In this document: in pieces, positions 1-8,888 of the stretch
Layout: each line of letters starts with the position of its first letter
Position numbering within the stretch: the first letter of the stretch is position 1
Program-made: the position numbers and the translations under genes
The notes under the pieces: generated by a model
The model's input: the letters and a program-made list of their open reading frames with translations, nothing else
The model's database searches: none
What the model was told of the DNA's origin: nothing
Assembly (NCBI GenBank): GCA_013997645.1
Contig: PNKB01000001.1
Location: 53,571-117,570 of the forward strand
Direction of reading: 5' to 3'
DNA length: 64,000 bases
DNA from: Cyanobacteria bacterium PR.3.49
Lineage (GTDB): Bacteria; Cyanobacteriota; Vampirovibrionia; Obscuribacterales; Obscuribacteraceae

Positions 1-929
1 TACTCGATATCGACGCGGAGCAGATCAGAAAAGAACTCGAGCAGCATGATGTCGTTGTCGTCGCCGGATTTCAGGGTGTGACTGAATCCGGACAAATAAC
101 AACGCTCGGTCGCGGCGGTTCCGATACAACGGCCGTCGCCCTGGCGGCCGCGCTGGGAGCGAGCGAATGCGATATCTACACTGATGTCGACGGTGTTTTT
201 ACAGCAGATCCGAACTCGATAAAAGAGGCAATACCGCTGAAGGAAATTGGTTACGCGCAATGCGTCACACTCGCTCGCAATGGTGCCCAAGTAATTCATC
301 CCCGCGCTGTCGAGCTGGGCGAGCAATATGACGTCGTCGTGCGCGTCAGAAACACATTCAACCCATCCAATCCAGGAACTGAAATAAAAGGAGAATCCGA
401 AGTGGAAAGAGTCAAACAATTCTGCGGCGTCGCGGTTGACGCCAATCAAGGTTCAATCTTAATCAAAAAACTCAAACAGGCAAACAATCTTCTGAGAGAA
501 GTCACCGAATGCCTCAATGAATGCGGTGCGTTAGTCGACAACATCAAACAAGTAAATAGCAGCGATTCGGCTTTCTATGGCAGTTTGCAGATTTGCTTCC
601 AATATAAAGACAGAGAAAGAGCAGAGTCTGCGATCTCACTTCTCAACCAAGAAAATCCCTATGTTTCGATTTGCGCTGACCTTGATTTGTGCAAAGTAAC
701 GCTTGTAGGTTCGGATGCGCAAGGGAATGCAAAAGCTTCTATCCGCGCGATTGGTATTTTGGAAGAGAGTGGCATCGAAGTAAAATCAATTCGCACCAGT
801 GATCTGGCAATCTCATGCCTCGTCAACAAAGTAGATGCGCAAATAGCGGCACGCTTGATCCATGAAGCGTTCCAACTCTCGGCTGATTTCGGAGCAACCA
901 AAACCGAAGAGCTGTCTCTGATTGCCTAA
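1..929 (+). CDS. lysC: Aspartate kinase, C-terminal part (5' end outside window)
   Basis: Catalyses the ATP-dependent phosphorylation of aspartate, the first step towards lysine, threonine and methionine. The reading frame is already open at base 3, so the gene begins before the window; 308 residues are visible. The kinase core shows [10 protein letters not shown] and [13 protein letters not shown] (visible residues 17-49), then [10 protein letters not shown]. Two ACT regulatory domains fill roughly the last 170 residues, as in allosterically inhibited enzymes. It ends with TAA at 927-929. Nothing looks damaged. No downstream partner is seen, since the next gene is on the opposite strand. Confidence 0.93.
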   Translation, partial: LDIDAEQIRKELEQHDVVVVAGFQGVTESGQITTLGRGGSDTTAVALAAALGASECDIYTDVDGVFTADPNSIKEAIPLKEIGYAQCVTLARNGAQVIHPRAVELGEQYDVVVRVRNTFNPSNPGTEIKGESEVERVKQFCGVAVDANQGSILIKKLKQANNLLREVTECLNECGALVDNIKQVNSSDSAFYGSLQICFQYKDRERAESAISLLNQENPYVSICADLDLCKVTLVGSDAQGNAKASIRAIGILEESGIEVKSIRTSDLAISCLVNKVDAQIAARLIHEAFQLSADFGATKTEELSLIA

Positions 930-1120
930 GACAAATAATTGCGAACGGCATCAGCGTTGGTCACTCATTCAAAAGTTCATCAGTGGACAATGATCTTCGC
1001 AACCGCATATACCATTAGGGTTACAGCGATCAAAAGACAGCAGTCCTTGACAATTGGGAGTGGAGATAAAATCCGAGATGTCGCTGTTCATCACCCCAAC
1101 CTCCATGTCTTTGCAAGTCT

Positions 1121-2185
1121 CTAAGTCGCAGGATAAAGTGCGGGAATTCCCTCAGTTTTGCCAATCGAATAAGGTCGCTTCTCATCATCGGGCCGCCACG
1201 TTACTTGAGCAACTACCGGCTTAGCAATTTCTAGAATTTTCTTTTCCTGCGATTCTGCTTTATCCAAAAGTAAGTGTCCATAAGCATAAAGGACGATATC
1301 TATTGCATCGAAGAGAATCGGCTTGTCTACGCTCACAGGCTCTGTTTTCAAATTTACTTCGTTCAAAAGAGTCTGAACTTGAGCTCTACCCATTCCCCAG
1401 AACTCCAGCTTGTTTTTTTGCGCATCGATTCTGAACCTTCGAGAAAAATCTTTGTGCGACAATCCATCTTCTTTTAAAAGCGCCACAGCACCCATGAAAG
1501 CGGGCGGATAGAGATGCTCTGCGGTAAGTTTCTGTTGCGGGTTGGAACCTGGCACAAACTGCGGATATGTATTTCGATGCGCGGCTCCAATTTTGTAGCT
1601 AGGCATGAAATCTCTTGTTTTTACAATGAGCTGCTCGGCAATTTCCCAAATTTCTTCTTTGGTGAAGTCTTTAAAAGCAGTGTTTGCCCTGGAGCTTTCA
1701 TGGAACACTTCCTTACAGTGCAACCGAGCGCCCTCAATGCCAGTTGCGCCTTCTAAGAATTCCGACAATGCAGCTTCTGCTTCCCTTGCTTCCACGTCCT
1801 TAAGTATCAATATGCCGTAGAGGCTAAAAGGACCGGCGGTGCTTTCATCACCGAAGAGTTCGAAATGATTCGGATTGCCAGGATATTGCAAAATTCTTTC
1901 GTGCCGGACGGTTTGCTTGCAACCAAAGCAAACAAATTCATGCGGCTTTCCTTCCTGCTCGGCGATCCTTTTCACAACTGTGTATGCACCGCAATCTTTG
2001 TGCCTCACAATTCCTTTATTATTCGGGTCGGGTGTCATGTCTAATCCAGAACCTGGTTCCGGTCCAAAAGGGACATCTCCAACCTGACGCGGCGGTGTTT
2101 GCACAGTACCGAGATAAGGTTGAAAACCACGTTTTGCAAGAGTGTCTCTTTTACCCGTCTTTTCATGCTGCAATTTTTTAGACAT
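1121..2185 (-). CDS. DUF3800-like protein with zinc-ribbon-like insert
   Basis: 354 residues. The core FGDESTAGPFSLYGILIL resembles the DUF3800 signature (DES...G.....G), and LFDAIDIVLYAYGHLL near the C-terminus fits the family's second acidic motif. I infer a metal-dependent nuclease-like fold; DUF3800 proteins often sit in defence or mobile regions. Upstream of that core is a Cys pair arrangement (HKDCGAY ... FVCFGCKQTV) that may bind zinc. I chose the ATG at 2185 because AGGTGGGA lies about 8 bases before it; an in-frame ATG at 2194 overlaps that ribosome site. It diverges from the hydrolase at 2459. Confidence 0.6.
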   Translation of the reverse strand: MSKKLQHEKTGKRDTLAKRGFQPYLGTVQTPPRQVGDVPFGPEPGSGLDMTPDPNNKGIVRHKDCGAYTVVKRIAEQEGKPHEFVCFGCKQTVRHERILQYPGNPNHFELFGDESTAGPFSLYGILILKDVEAREAEAALSEFLEGATGIEGARLHCKEVFHESSRANTAFKDFTKEEIWEIAEQLIVKTRDFMPSYKIGAAHRNTYPQFVPGSNPQQKLTAEHLYPPAFMGAVALLKEDGLSHKDFSRRFRIDAQKNKLEFWGMGRAQVQTLLNEVNLKTEPVSVDKPILFDAIDIVLYAYGHLLLDKAESQEKKILEIAKPVVAQVTWRPDDEKRPYSIGKTEGIPALYPAT

Positions 2186-2458
2186 AAATTCCATCCCACC
2201 TAGCACCACATACGGTGGCAGATCAATCCCTGGACGCCGATTTGAAAGCAGTCTACAAATCATTTGTGGAAATTTCGTGGATTTTCATCATGACATCAAG
2301 CCTAAACGTCATTCCTACAAACCAAGGTCAATGTAATTTTTTGGCTTACAAATAGTGGCACTGCATATGGTGGCGTACAAAACAGAAAATCCAACGGAGA
2401 AAGTTAGAAAGCTAATTAGAACTCAATCTCGTTATCAATTCTGATAGGAGGCTTCATT

Positions 2459-3826
2459 TTGTATATCTATGAATCGATACTTGGCAAACCTCTTTCTGGC
2501 TCTGCAAGTGCTTTAAAGAACTATTTTGAAAATCATGTAGCGGGTCGACCATTGGTTATTCATATTCATGGAGGATTGAACGATGGTTCTGATGCACAAG
2601 GCTTGGCCTTTGAATTGACTCCAAAATACGAAAGTGCTGGAGGACACCCTCTTTTTTTCGTCTGGCATTCGGATATATTGCATTCACTCGCCGCCAAGTT
2701 GGAAAGTACAGTTCGCAAAGTTGTTAACAACGGCGACTTTAGAAAGCTAGAAACTTCAGTACGAGCTTCTATAGAAAAACCGAAAAACAAAAAGAAGCTG
2801 AAAAAAGCAAGAGCGGAGCGAAAATCGCTAGCCAAATCCGAAAGGGCACGAAATTACGACATTCCGATAGCGGTTCAAACGAAGCAAAAATATAGACCAG
2901 ATGAAAAGGAAGTTGAGGAGGCAATCGATAAGAAGTTTAGTCCATTGGATTTTGTCCCCAAGATTAACAGCAAGCACGCTCGCTACGTCAACAAAAATGC
3001 AGGACGCAATTTTGGTCAGGAGCGTCTCAATTGGTTTACAGATGCTGTTTCATTTTTGGTTGACGACACTATTGAAGTAATAGCCAGAATAATGTGGAGA
3101 AAAGCGCATGACGATGATCGCGGAATACCGCTATTGATTTATGAAGAAGTGCTCCGGTGCCTTAAAATTGATCGAGCGATAAGGCCTGTTTGGGACGGTA
3201 TGAAGAGCAGCATTGAGAGGTCTTTCAAAAAAGGTGGCGCCGGCACCGCCTTTATCAAAAGTCTCAATAACTACCTGAAAAAAAATCCAGATACGCGAAT
3301 TGTATTAATTGGGCATAGCGCAGGGACAATTTACGTTAGTCATCTCATTGATGCGGCCGCAAAAAAATTACCGAGCAATATTAAGTTTGAAGTAGTTTTT
3401 CAGGCTAGCGCTTGTACCTTTAAAGATTTTGATCGGCTAGTGTATCCGCACAGAAAGAGAATCAAAGGAATTCGTTTTTTTGGATTGGGACAGAAAAGAG
3501 AAAAAGACGATGTAGTATTTCACGGACTGTATCCACGATCACTGTTGTATTTTGTGTCAGGAGTGATTGAAAAGCACGCAGATGAGAGCTTAATCGGAAT
3601 GGCGACATACTTCAGAGAAGGTGCCTATTACAAAAAGGAAGTTAAGCGAATACGAGAATATATGCAACCACCGAAGCTCACCCGTGTTTGGGCTCCCAGG
3701 CTAGGGATTCCCGGCGGAAGTTCTAATGCGACTCGTCACGAGGATTTTTCCAAGGAGCATTCGTCGCTAGAAAGCGTTCAAGACATAATCAGACTTGGTA
3801 TCGAGAATACCGGTACGAAGGCATAG
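2459..3826 (+). CDS. Alpha/beta hydrolase of unknown substrate
   Basis: 455 residues. HIHGGLND (residues 35-42) looks like an oxyanion-hole motif and VLIGHSAGTIYVSHL carries a G-H-S-A-G nucleophile elbow, which together support an alpha/beta hydrolase fold. A Lys/Arg-rich stretch (about residues 100-150) lies between them. No signal peptide is seen, so it is probably cytoplasmic. The start is TTG: a clear AGGAGG lies 8 bases upstream and no ATG competes. Its 3' end abuts the remnant of a NADAR gene, which hints that this short segment is a decayed accessory or defence-like locus. The substrate is unknown. Confidence 0.65.
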   Translation: MYIYESILGKPLSGSASALKNYFENHVAGRPLVIHIHGGLNDGSDAQGLAFELTPKYESAGGHPLFFVWHSDILHSLAAKLESTVRKVVNNGDFRKLETSVRASIEKPKNKKKLKKARAERKSLAKSERARNYDIPIAVQTKQKYRPDEKEVEEAIDKKFSPLDFVPKINSKHARYVNKNAGRNFGQERLNWFTDAVSFLVDDTIEVIARIMWRKAHDDDRGIPLLIYEEVLRCLKIDRAIRPVWDGMKSSIERSFKKGGAGTAFIKSLNNYLKKNPDTRIVLIGHSAGTIYVSHLIDAAAKKLPSNIKFEVVFQASACTFKDFDRLVYPHRKRIKGIRFFGLGQKREKDDVVFHGLYPRSLLYFVSGVIEKHADESLIGMATYFREGAYYKKEVKRIREYMQPPKLTRVWAPRLGIPGGSSNATRHEDFSKEHSSLESVQDIIRLGIENTGTKA

Positions 3827-4134
3827 CCTTTTGGAAAAATCACTCTTTGAGTGTCGTAAAAAAAGGGAATCTGGCTAAATTTTCTGCGCATCTCAAATTC
3901 GCTGCGTGGCTCTTAAATACGGCACTCAAAGTACTTGTGGAAGCAAGCATGTGGGATCGCATCTGGGGAATTGGAATGATGGCCAGTGCCGCCGTAGTGC
4001 ATGATCCAAAGGTGTAGAAAGCTGGCAATATACTGGATTTTACTTTGATGGAAGTGCGCGATGAGCTTGCTCAAAATGACAAAAAAGTTTTTGCGAAGCG
4101 ATGGTGGCACAAAAGCAAGGCAACGACGATTTGA
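3823..4134 (+). pseudogene. NADAR/YbiA-family C-terminal remnant with nonsense codon
   Basis: Frame 1 reads VVKKGNLAKFS, then KVLVEASMWDRIWGIGM, then a TAG at 4015-4017, then KAGNILDFTLMEVRDEL. These match the conserved C-terminal half of NADAR domains (known form GNLAKFS...VLVEAS..DRIWGIG...W.G.NLLG.ALMEVRD.L). The stop sits where the family has Trp (W.G.N), so a single TGG-to-TAG change explains it. The 5' half is absent, cut off by the hydrolase gene that ends at 3826. NADAR proteins act on ADP-ribosylated substrates or riboflavin intermediates; this copy cannot be full length. Confidence 0.8.
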
Positions 4135-4206
4135 TGCAAATGGCATTAGCAGAAAGAGAGAAATGCGAGAAACGGCTCGAAAATCTTTAAACGTTTCAGG
4201 CCTTTT

Positions 4207-4238
4207 CAAAATAACCATACAGATGCATGGTTATTTTG
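4207..4238 (-). terminator. 12-bp perfect hairpin after histidine kinase gene
   Basis: Perfect 12-bp inverted repeat CAAAATAACCAT / ATGGTTATTTTG with an 8-base loop, starting 20 bases beyond the stop of the kinase gene at 4259. It is the likely terminator of that minus-strand gene and could also stop transcription coming from 3.8 kb. Confidence 0.65.
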
Positions 4239-4258
4239 TTTGTAAACACTTCTTGTTC

Positions 4259-6025
4259 TCATTCTTTGGGCAGTTTCACTTCAAAGCAAGTGCCCTTTCC
4301 AAGCTCGCTTGTCACCACAATATTTCCATCGTGCAGCTCAACGAGTTTCTTACAAATTTCCAACCCCAACCCAAATCCCTGCTTATGCACCCCATTTGTG
4401 TCCCGCACTTGCTGAAATCGCTCGAACAAGCGCTTCAAATCCTCTTCTGTAATCCCTGGCCCGTTATCTTTTACAAAAATCGATGTTGCTCTTTCACTCT
4501 CTGCGTAATCAATCTCAATAGGAACATTCACAGGTGAAAATTTGATTGCATTTCCGAGCAAATTTACCAACACTTGAACCATGCGGTCATTGTTGCAATA
4601 AATCAGCCTATCGCTGTCTTGATGCCTAATTTGTATGCCTTTCGTTTTCGCTAACATCTCGACGGACCGCAAAGCTTCTTCGACAAGGTCATTGAACGAA
4701 ACAAGTTCTTTTTCAATCTCAACTTTTCCAGCATCAAGTCGTTCAATTTCCAGCAAATCATTGACCATGGCTATAAGCCTGGAATTGCTGCCGATGGTTC
4801 GATCAATCAATGAAATCCCACGCTCAGACAATGTGCCGATACTCGGATCAGATTTCAACAATTCAAGCGTCATAAGATTAGCGCTGATTGGGGTTCTCAA
4901 ATCATGACTAACCATCTGCATAAAAGACTGTTTCAAGCGCTCCACTTCTTTGCGTGCACCAATATCATGCGCAACACAAAAATACGATTGCTCAACTGCT
5001 GACCAGGCGGCGGAGATTTGCAGTTCGACGGGGTCTCCAGACTTATGTCTAAGCTCCGCTTCAAAGGTTTGATCCTCACCTAAATTTCGAGCCATTTCAA
5101 TCTTGTCTATGCAGGGCGACAAAATGTTCGCGGCGTGCTGACCCAAAAATTCATCAGTGCTAAATCCTAAAATTTTGGTGACGGCATCATTCACAAAAGA
5201 AAAACGCAGTTTGGAGTCGATTGCAAAAATCAACTCACCGGAATTTTTCAGCGTTGCGCGCTCACGCTCAGTCAATTCGCTCATCGACTTCGCCATGTGG
5301 TGAAAACGCCTATCGAGCATGGACAATTCATCGGTTCCGCGCATTGGTGTCATTAGAGCTTTTCCGAGCGCAAGATTCTCGGAATTCATCATAAGAACGT
5401 TCAATTGTTTGCGAATGCTAGCAGCAAAAACAAAAACGAGAGCTAGAGCAAAGGTACCACTGACCAAAACAGCGGTCATCAGCAGAGCGTCAAATTTTGC
5501 TTGTTTTTCCGTCACCTCACGAATTTTGAGCTCGTGCGCCACATCGGCAGCATCCATATCTCGTTTAGTCAACGAGATAATGTCTCGCCCGAGTTTTGTA
5601 ATACGCATAAAGTCCATCGGGCTTGTCATATGCGGCTCGTGCAAACCTTTAGAATTCACTGCTTCATCCAGACATTCTTCCAATGTGTGCATCGTTTGTA
5701 AGATGCCGGCAAATTGATTCGGCGTTGTTTCCGAAGTCTTTATACGCTTACTCAATCTGCGCAATTCATCCAAAGATTCAGAAGCACGCTGACGTTCCAA
5801 ATCAGAACCTGATGAACCGGTATTTTTGTAATTCATCAAATACGTCAAAGGATCAAGGCTGCATTTGAGCGCGCGGTGAATCAAGATAATCGTATCCTGA
5901 CTCTTTCGCTCGGCTGCATATGCGAGATTTAGCTCATTCTGCCCTTTCATGACTGCGATGATAAACCCGACTTCCAGCAGAAGCGGAACAATCATCAAAA
6001 GTGCCATTTTTTGCCAGAGCTTCAT
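4259..6025 (-). CDS. Membrane PAS-domain sensor histidine kinase
   Basis: 588 residues. TM1 about 8-27 and TM2 about 181-202 flank a helical extracytoplasmic sensor; then HAMP-like linker (203-255), PAS domain (about 258-355), and DHp with MVSHDLRTP (phosphoacceptor H374). The catalytic domain has NLLGNAIKFSP (N box), DNGPGI (G1) and GFGLGL (G2). All essential boxes are present, so it should autophosphorylate and pass phosphate to a response regulator, which is not encoded next door. A hairpin follows the gene. The ferritin-like gene at 6064 lies directly upstream on the same strand and may be co-transcribed. Confidence 0.92.
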   Translation of the reverse strand: MKLWQKMALLMIVPLLLEVGFIIAVMKGQNELNLAYAAERKSQDTIILIHRALKCSLDPLTYLMNYKNTGSSGSDLERQRASESLDELRRLSKRIKTSETTPNQFAGILQTMHTLEECLDEAVNSKGLHEPHMTSPMDFMRITKLGRDIISLTKRDMDAADVAHELKIREVTEKQAKFDALLMTAVLVSGTFALALVFVFAASIRKQLNVLMMNSENLALGKALMTPMRGTDELSMLDRRFHHMAKSMSELTERERATLKNSGELIFAIDSKLRFSFVNDAVTKILGFSTDEFLGQHAANILSPCIDKIEMARNLGEDQTFEAELRHKSGDPVELQISAAWSAVEQSYFCVAHDIGARKEVERLKQSFMQMVSHDLRTPISANLMTLELLKSDPSIGTLSERGISLIDRTIGSNSRLIAMVNDLLEIERLDAGKVEIEKELVSFNDLVEEALRSVEMLAKTKGIQIRHQDSDRLIYCNNDRMVQVLVNLLGNAIKFSPVNVPIEIDYAESERATSIFVKDNGPGITEEDLKRLFERFQQVRDTNGVHKQGFGLGLEICKKLVELHDGNIVVTSELGKGTCFEVKLPKE

Positions 6026-6063
6026 CGACAGTTATACTTACACAGGACTTATGAAAAATTCAC

Positions 6064-6594
6064 CTACGATTTCGAGGAATCAATCGCCATCACTTCATGC
6101 GGGTCCCAGCGGAAGATCGCTTTCACCAGCGGAAGCAGCGGATGATTCAACGCTTTTGAACTGAAGAAAACTTCGTGTTCTCTTTCAGTTGCGGACATGT
6201 GGTGCAGTTCCGGAATAAAACGTTCCAAACCGAGATGGCTGGCGTGTTCTGCTGCGCCCTCATACTCCATCACGTTGGCGTGTTCCAACTTACCTGCAAA
6301 ATACATTGGCAAGAAATATCCGATCACGAAGCACGAAATTGAGACAGTGCGTCCGATCATCCACATCATGCACTCGCGCCAAACTTGTGGTTTCTCATCC
6401 AAAGCCTTCAGCATCTCTCCAACTGTCGCGCGATGCTCGAGTTCTTCCCTCTCAATTTTTTGAACAGTAGCGCGTTCCTCAGGATCTTTGAGCGAACGCC
6501 AGTGCCCGCTGTATGCAAGCGCCGCCGCCAGTTCGCCCGAATAAGCCATTCGAAGCAAAAGCACCAGTCGGCGTCGATGTTCCTGAGTGTCCAT
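6064..6594 (-). CDS. Ferritin-like di-iron protein (COQ7/rubrerythrin-like)
   Basis: 176 residues. A four-helix-bundle pattern with metal-ligand-like E/H residues: SGELAAALAYSGHW near residues 19-32, REELEH at about 49-54, and REHEVFF near the C-terminus. This spacing fits ferritin-like carboxylate-bridged di-iron folds. A hydrophobic stretch around 85-105 (TVSISCFVIGYFLPMYFAG) could lie in or on the membrane, as in COQ7-like hydroxylases. The reaction is unknown. It sits upstream of the histidine kinase on the same strand and diverges from the P-loop gene at 6658. Confidence 0.65.
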   Translation of the reverse strand: MDTQEHRRRLVLLLRMAYSGELAAALAYSGHWRSLKDPEERATVQKIEREELEHRATVGEMLKALDEKPQVWRECMMWMIGRTVSISCFVIGYFLPMYFAGKLEHANVMEYEGAAEHASHLGLERFIPELHHMSATEREHEVFFSSKALNHPLLPLVKAIFRWDPHEVMAIDSSKS

Positions 6595-6657
6595 AATCGC
6601 CGCAATTGTATGCCCTTTGAATCTTCATGTGCTAAAACTGTCCTTGCGGAGGTGCCC

Positions 6658-7287
6658 ATGTTTAATGTTTGTCCGGGTTGCGGGGAATACAGCGACAACA
6701 AGGAAGTCATTCCTATTCCGCCCGTCGCAATCTGCCGCCATTGTCAGTACGGCAGTCCCTTTGTTCTTTTGCCGATGTTCGTCGTAACTGGTGCCAGCGG
6801 TTCCGGCAAAACGACGGCGGCACTGAAGCTTTCCAGACAAATGCAAAACGTTGTGGTGCTGGACCAGGACATTTTGTGGAACGACTCGTTCAACACGCCG
6901 GAAGATAATTACTACGAATTTCGCAACTTGTGGCTGCGAATGGTGAAAAACATCAATCAGTCAGGGCGTCCAGTTGTCTTGTTCGGCAGCGGCATACCCG
7001 ATCAGTTTGAAAAAACAAACGAACGCCGCTACATCGAGAAAGTTCATTACATGGCACTCTACTGCAAAGAAGACGTGCTGGTCGACAGGCTCAAAGCGCG
7101 TCCGCATTGGCGCAAATCCGGCGCTGAAGAAAACCTCAAGTCTATGGTCGAATTCAATCAGTGGTTGAAAGACAATGCTGATAATACTGAACCAAAGATG
7201 TCACTGCTGGACACCACGGAAATCGAAATCGCTGAGACCGTTGAGTCTATCCAGAATTGGGTGTCCGAAAATCTGCCAAAGAAATAA
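6658..7287 (+). CDS. P-loop nucleoside/nucleotide kinase-like protein with zinc ribbon
   Basis: 209 residues. An N-terminal Cys4 ribbon (C5, C8, C26, C29) precedes Walker A GASGSGKT (45-52) and then VVVLDQDILW, typical of P-loop kinases such as shikimate- or chloramphenicol-kinase-like proteins. The start ATG at 6658 has GGAGGT 4 bases upstream; the frame stays open further 5' but that part overlaps the divergent ferritin-like gene. The substrate is unknown. It probably acts in the cytoplasm. Confidence 0.75.
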   Translation: MFNVCPGCGEYSDNKEVIPIPPVAICRHCQYGSPFVLLPMFVVTGASGSGKTTAALKLSRQMQNVVVLDQDILWNDSFNTPEDNYYEFRNLWLRMVKNINQSGRPVVLFGSGIPDQFEKTNERRYIEKVHYMALYCKEDVLVDRLKARPHWRKSGAEENLKSMVEFNQWLKDNADNTEPKMSLLDTTEIEIAETVESIQNWVSENLPKK

Positions 7288-7398
7288 GTTTCCTTTTGGG
7301 AACTTTTGAAAGTTTGCAAGCTCTACATTGGCCTGGTTGTGGTGAAAACTGCAACTGGGCGGTTAGCGCGGACTGCTTTTATCTTTGGAAAAACAGCA

Positions 7399-7800
7399 AT
7401 GAGCAACACATACGACCATCATTTACTATCCTGGCGGGTGCTACCCAATCTCGTTATGGCAGGACTTTGCGTGGGGTTTATTGCCGGAATTATCAACTAC
7501 AAGCCGGCAGACGGCAATTTGCGCTTATCCCCTGGTATGGCAAAAGCCGCAGAAGTGGTTAAGCTCGAAGCACCGTCATCAGTCAAACGTGCTGCAGCAA
7601 GTGTAATTCCATCGCCGAATATAACTTCAGCACAAAATGAAGTTTCTGCATCAAATGATGTTTCAGCATCAAATACCTCGGTTCAGCCGCGCCCCGTCGA
7701 GTGGAATACCGCTGCACATGTCTTCGCCCCAACACATAACTACCAAGTACCGATTGCTGATTCTCTTGGAGTACGGTTGAAGACGATCGTTACGAGATAG
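7399..7800 (+). CDS. Small single-pass membrane protein, unknown
   Basis: 133 residues from the ATG at 7399 (MSNTYDHH); an upstream GTG/ATG cannot be excluded. One hydrophobic segment (NLVMAGLCVGFIAGII, about 17-32) is followed by an Ala/Ser/Pro/Asn-rich tail with a short repeat (NEVSASNDVSASN), which suggests an anchored, extended extracytoplasmic region. No family recognised. It converges with the TPR gene. Confidence 0.5.
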   Translation: MSNTYDHHLLSWRVLPNLVMAGLCVGFIAGIINYKPADGNLRLSPGMAKAAEVVKLEAPSSVKRAAASVIPSPNITSAQNEVSASNDVSASNTSVQPRPVEWNTAAHVFAPTHNYQVPIADSLGVRLKTIVTR

Positions 7801-7808
7801 AATGAGCG

Positions 7809-8516
7809 CTATTTCAGAAAATCGCCCATAAGGCCATTGTCCTTTTTTGTCCGTGCTAAATCCTTGTCCGCTAGTGCGTGGAGCCCCATTCGCTCATAGG
7901 CTTTTGCGCGCGATCCGTATCCGGTTAGATCATTCGGGACGATTTTTATTACTGCACTGTAGTCGTCGACTGCTTTCTGATACTTCTTCTGATGGAAATA
8001 GACATCACCGCGAATTCTGTATAGCCAGTAGCTCTTGGGGTTGACCGCAATGCCTTTCGAAAAAATGTCAATTGCTTCGTCATAGCGTTTTTGCTGGTAA
8101 TAAAGTTCGCCCAGCATCTTGTAATACTCATCATTTTTCTTCAGCGCAATCGCTTTCTTCATGTCCGCTATTGCTGCATCGAATCGATGCAGATTCACAT
8201 TGGCTTCCGCTTTCATACGGTAAATCCAATCTTGCTTTTCATGCGCTGAGACAGCCATCGCCTTCTCAAAATCTGCGACTGCCAGCTCATAGCGCTCGGT
8301 GCGCAAGTAATATCGTCCTCGAATTGTGTATAAATGCCCATGCTGAGGCGCTAGTTTGATGCCCCTGGTGATCGTTCGGATGGCATCTTCTCTATGTCCG
8401 CTTTTATACAGCATCTCCGCAGAATCTTCGATGGTTCTGGCAAAGACCGTGCTGCACGATACTGCTGCTGCAAAAGCGGCAAGCGCGACAAGGGAATTAA
8501 GACGTGAGCGACGCAT
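7809..8516 (-). CDS. Exported TPR-repeat protein
   Basis: 235 residues. A signal peptide (RRSRLNSLVALAAFAAAVSCS, probably cleaved after the Ala/Cys region) is followed by about five tetratricopeptide repeats (for example GHLYTIRGRYYLRTERYELA and similar units each about 34 residues). TPR arrays are scaffolds for protein-protein contacts; here probably periplasmic. The partner is unknown. The C at the signal-peptide end could make it a lipoprotein. Confidence 0.8.
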   Translation of the reverse strand: MRRSRLNSLVALAAFAAAVSCSTVFARTIEDSAEMLYKSGHREDAIRTITRGIKLAPQHGHLYTIRGRYYLRTERYELAVADFEKAMAVSAHEKQDWIYRMKAEANVNLHRFDAAIADMKKAIALKKNDEYYKMLGELYYQQKRYDEAIDIFSKGIAVNPKSYWLYRIRGDVYFHQKKYQKAVDDYSAVIKIVPNDLTGYGSRAKAYERMGLHALADKDLARTKKDNGLMGDFLK

Positions 8517-8585
8517 ACGGCATCAGGTACGGTGAAAGAGGTTTCCTTCACCATAATACCTTGCTGAGCAACAGAAGCCGAAGAA

Positions 8586-8807
8586 TCAAACGAAAATTTG
8601 GGGAGTGCCGGTGCGGGTATCGCAAGCATCTCGAAATCGCGACATCAGCCTGTCCCAGCCACACATGAAATAAAAGCCTTCATTTATCTTGTGACCCGAC
8701 ACACCCGCGGAGGGTTTTTCGCTATTAGCCGAGTCGTGAATCGTAGATAAAGTTACGAGCGCATCAACAAATTCTTGATCCAACACCTTTGATTTCTTGA
8801 AACTCAT
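8586..8807 (-). CDS. 73-residue protein of the 19-bp-motif regulon
   Basis: Unrecognised protein (MSFKKSKVLDQEFVDALV...). I accept it as real because a GGTGGG ribosome site precedes the ATG at 8807 and a full promoter unit lies just upstream: the 19-bp element at 8862-8880 and a TAAACT -10 box at 8837-8842. The predicted leader is only about 23 bases. No signal peptide or membrane segment. Confidence 0.6.
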   Translation of the reverse strand: MSFKKSKVLDQEFVDALVTLSTIHDSANSEKPSAGVSGHKINEGFYFMCGWDRLMSRFRDACDTRTGTPQIFV

Positions 8808-8861
8808 AGCGAAAACCCACCTGCAACCATGACAGTAGTTTATGAAAGAGCAGGGTATGAA

Positions 8862-8880
8862 ATCCGGAACGATTTGTGTA
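8862..8880 (-). promoter_or_regulatory. 19-bp regulon element (site 1) with -10 box
   Basis: Read on the minus strand: TACACAAATCGTTCCGGAT, the best match to the consensus. TAAACT (8837-8842) follows TTCCGG by 21 bases. Drives the 73-residue gene. Confidence 0.75.
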
Positions 8881-8888
8881 TTTTTTGT

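Noticed and set aside
4061..4537. 158-residue plus-strand frame
   Set aside because: Runs across the NADAR remnant, the hairpin and the C-terminal coding end of the histidine kinase; no codon character or ribosome site of its own.
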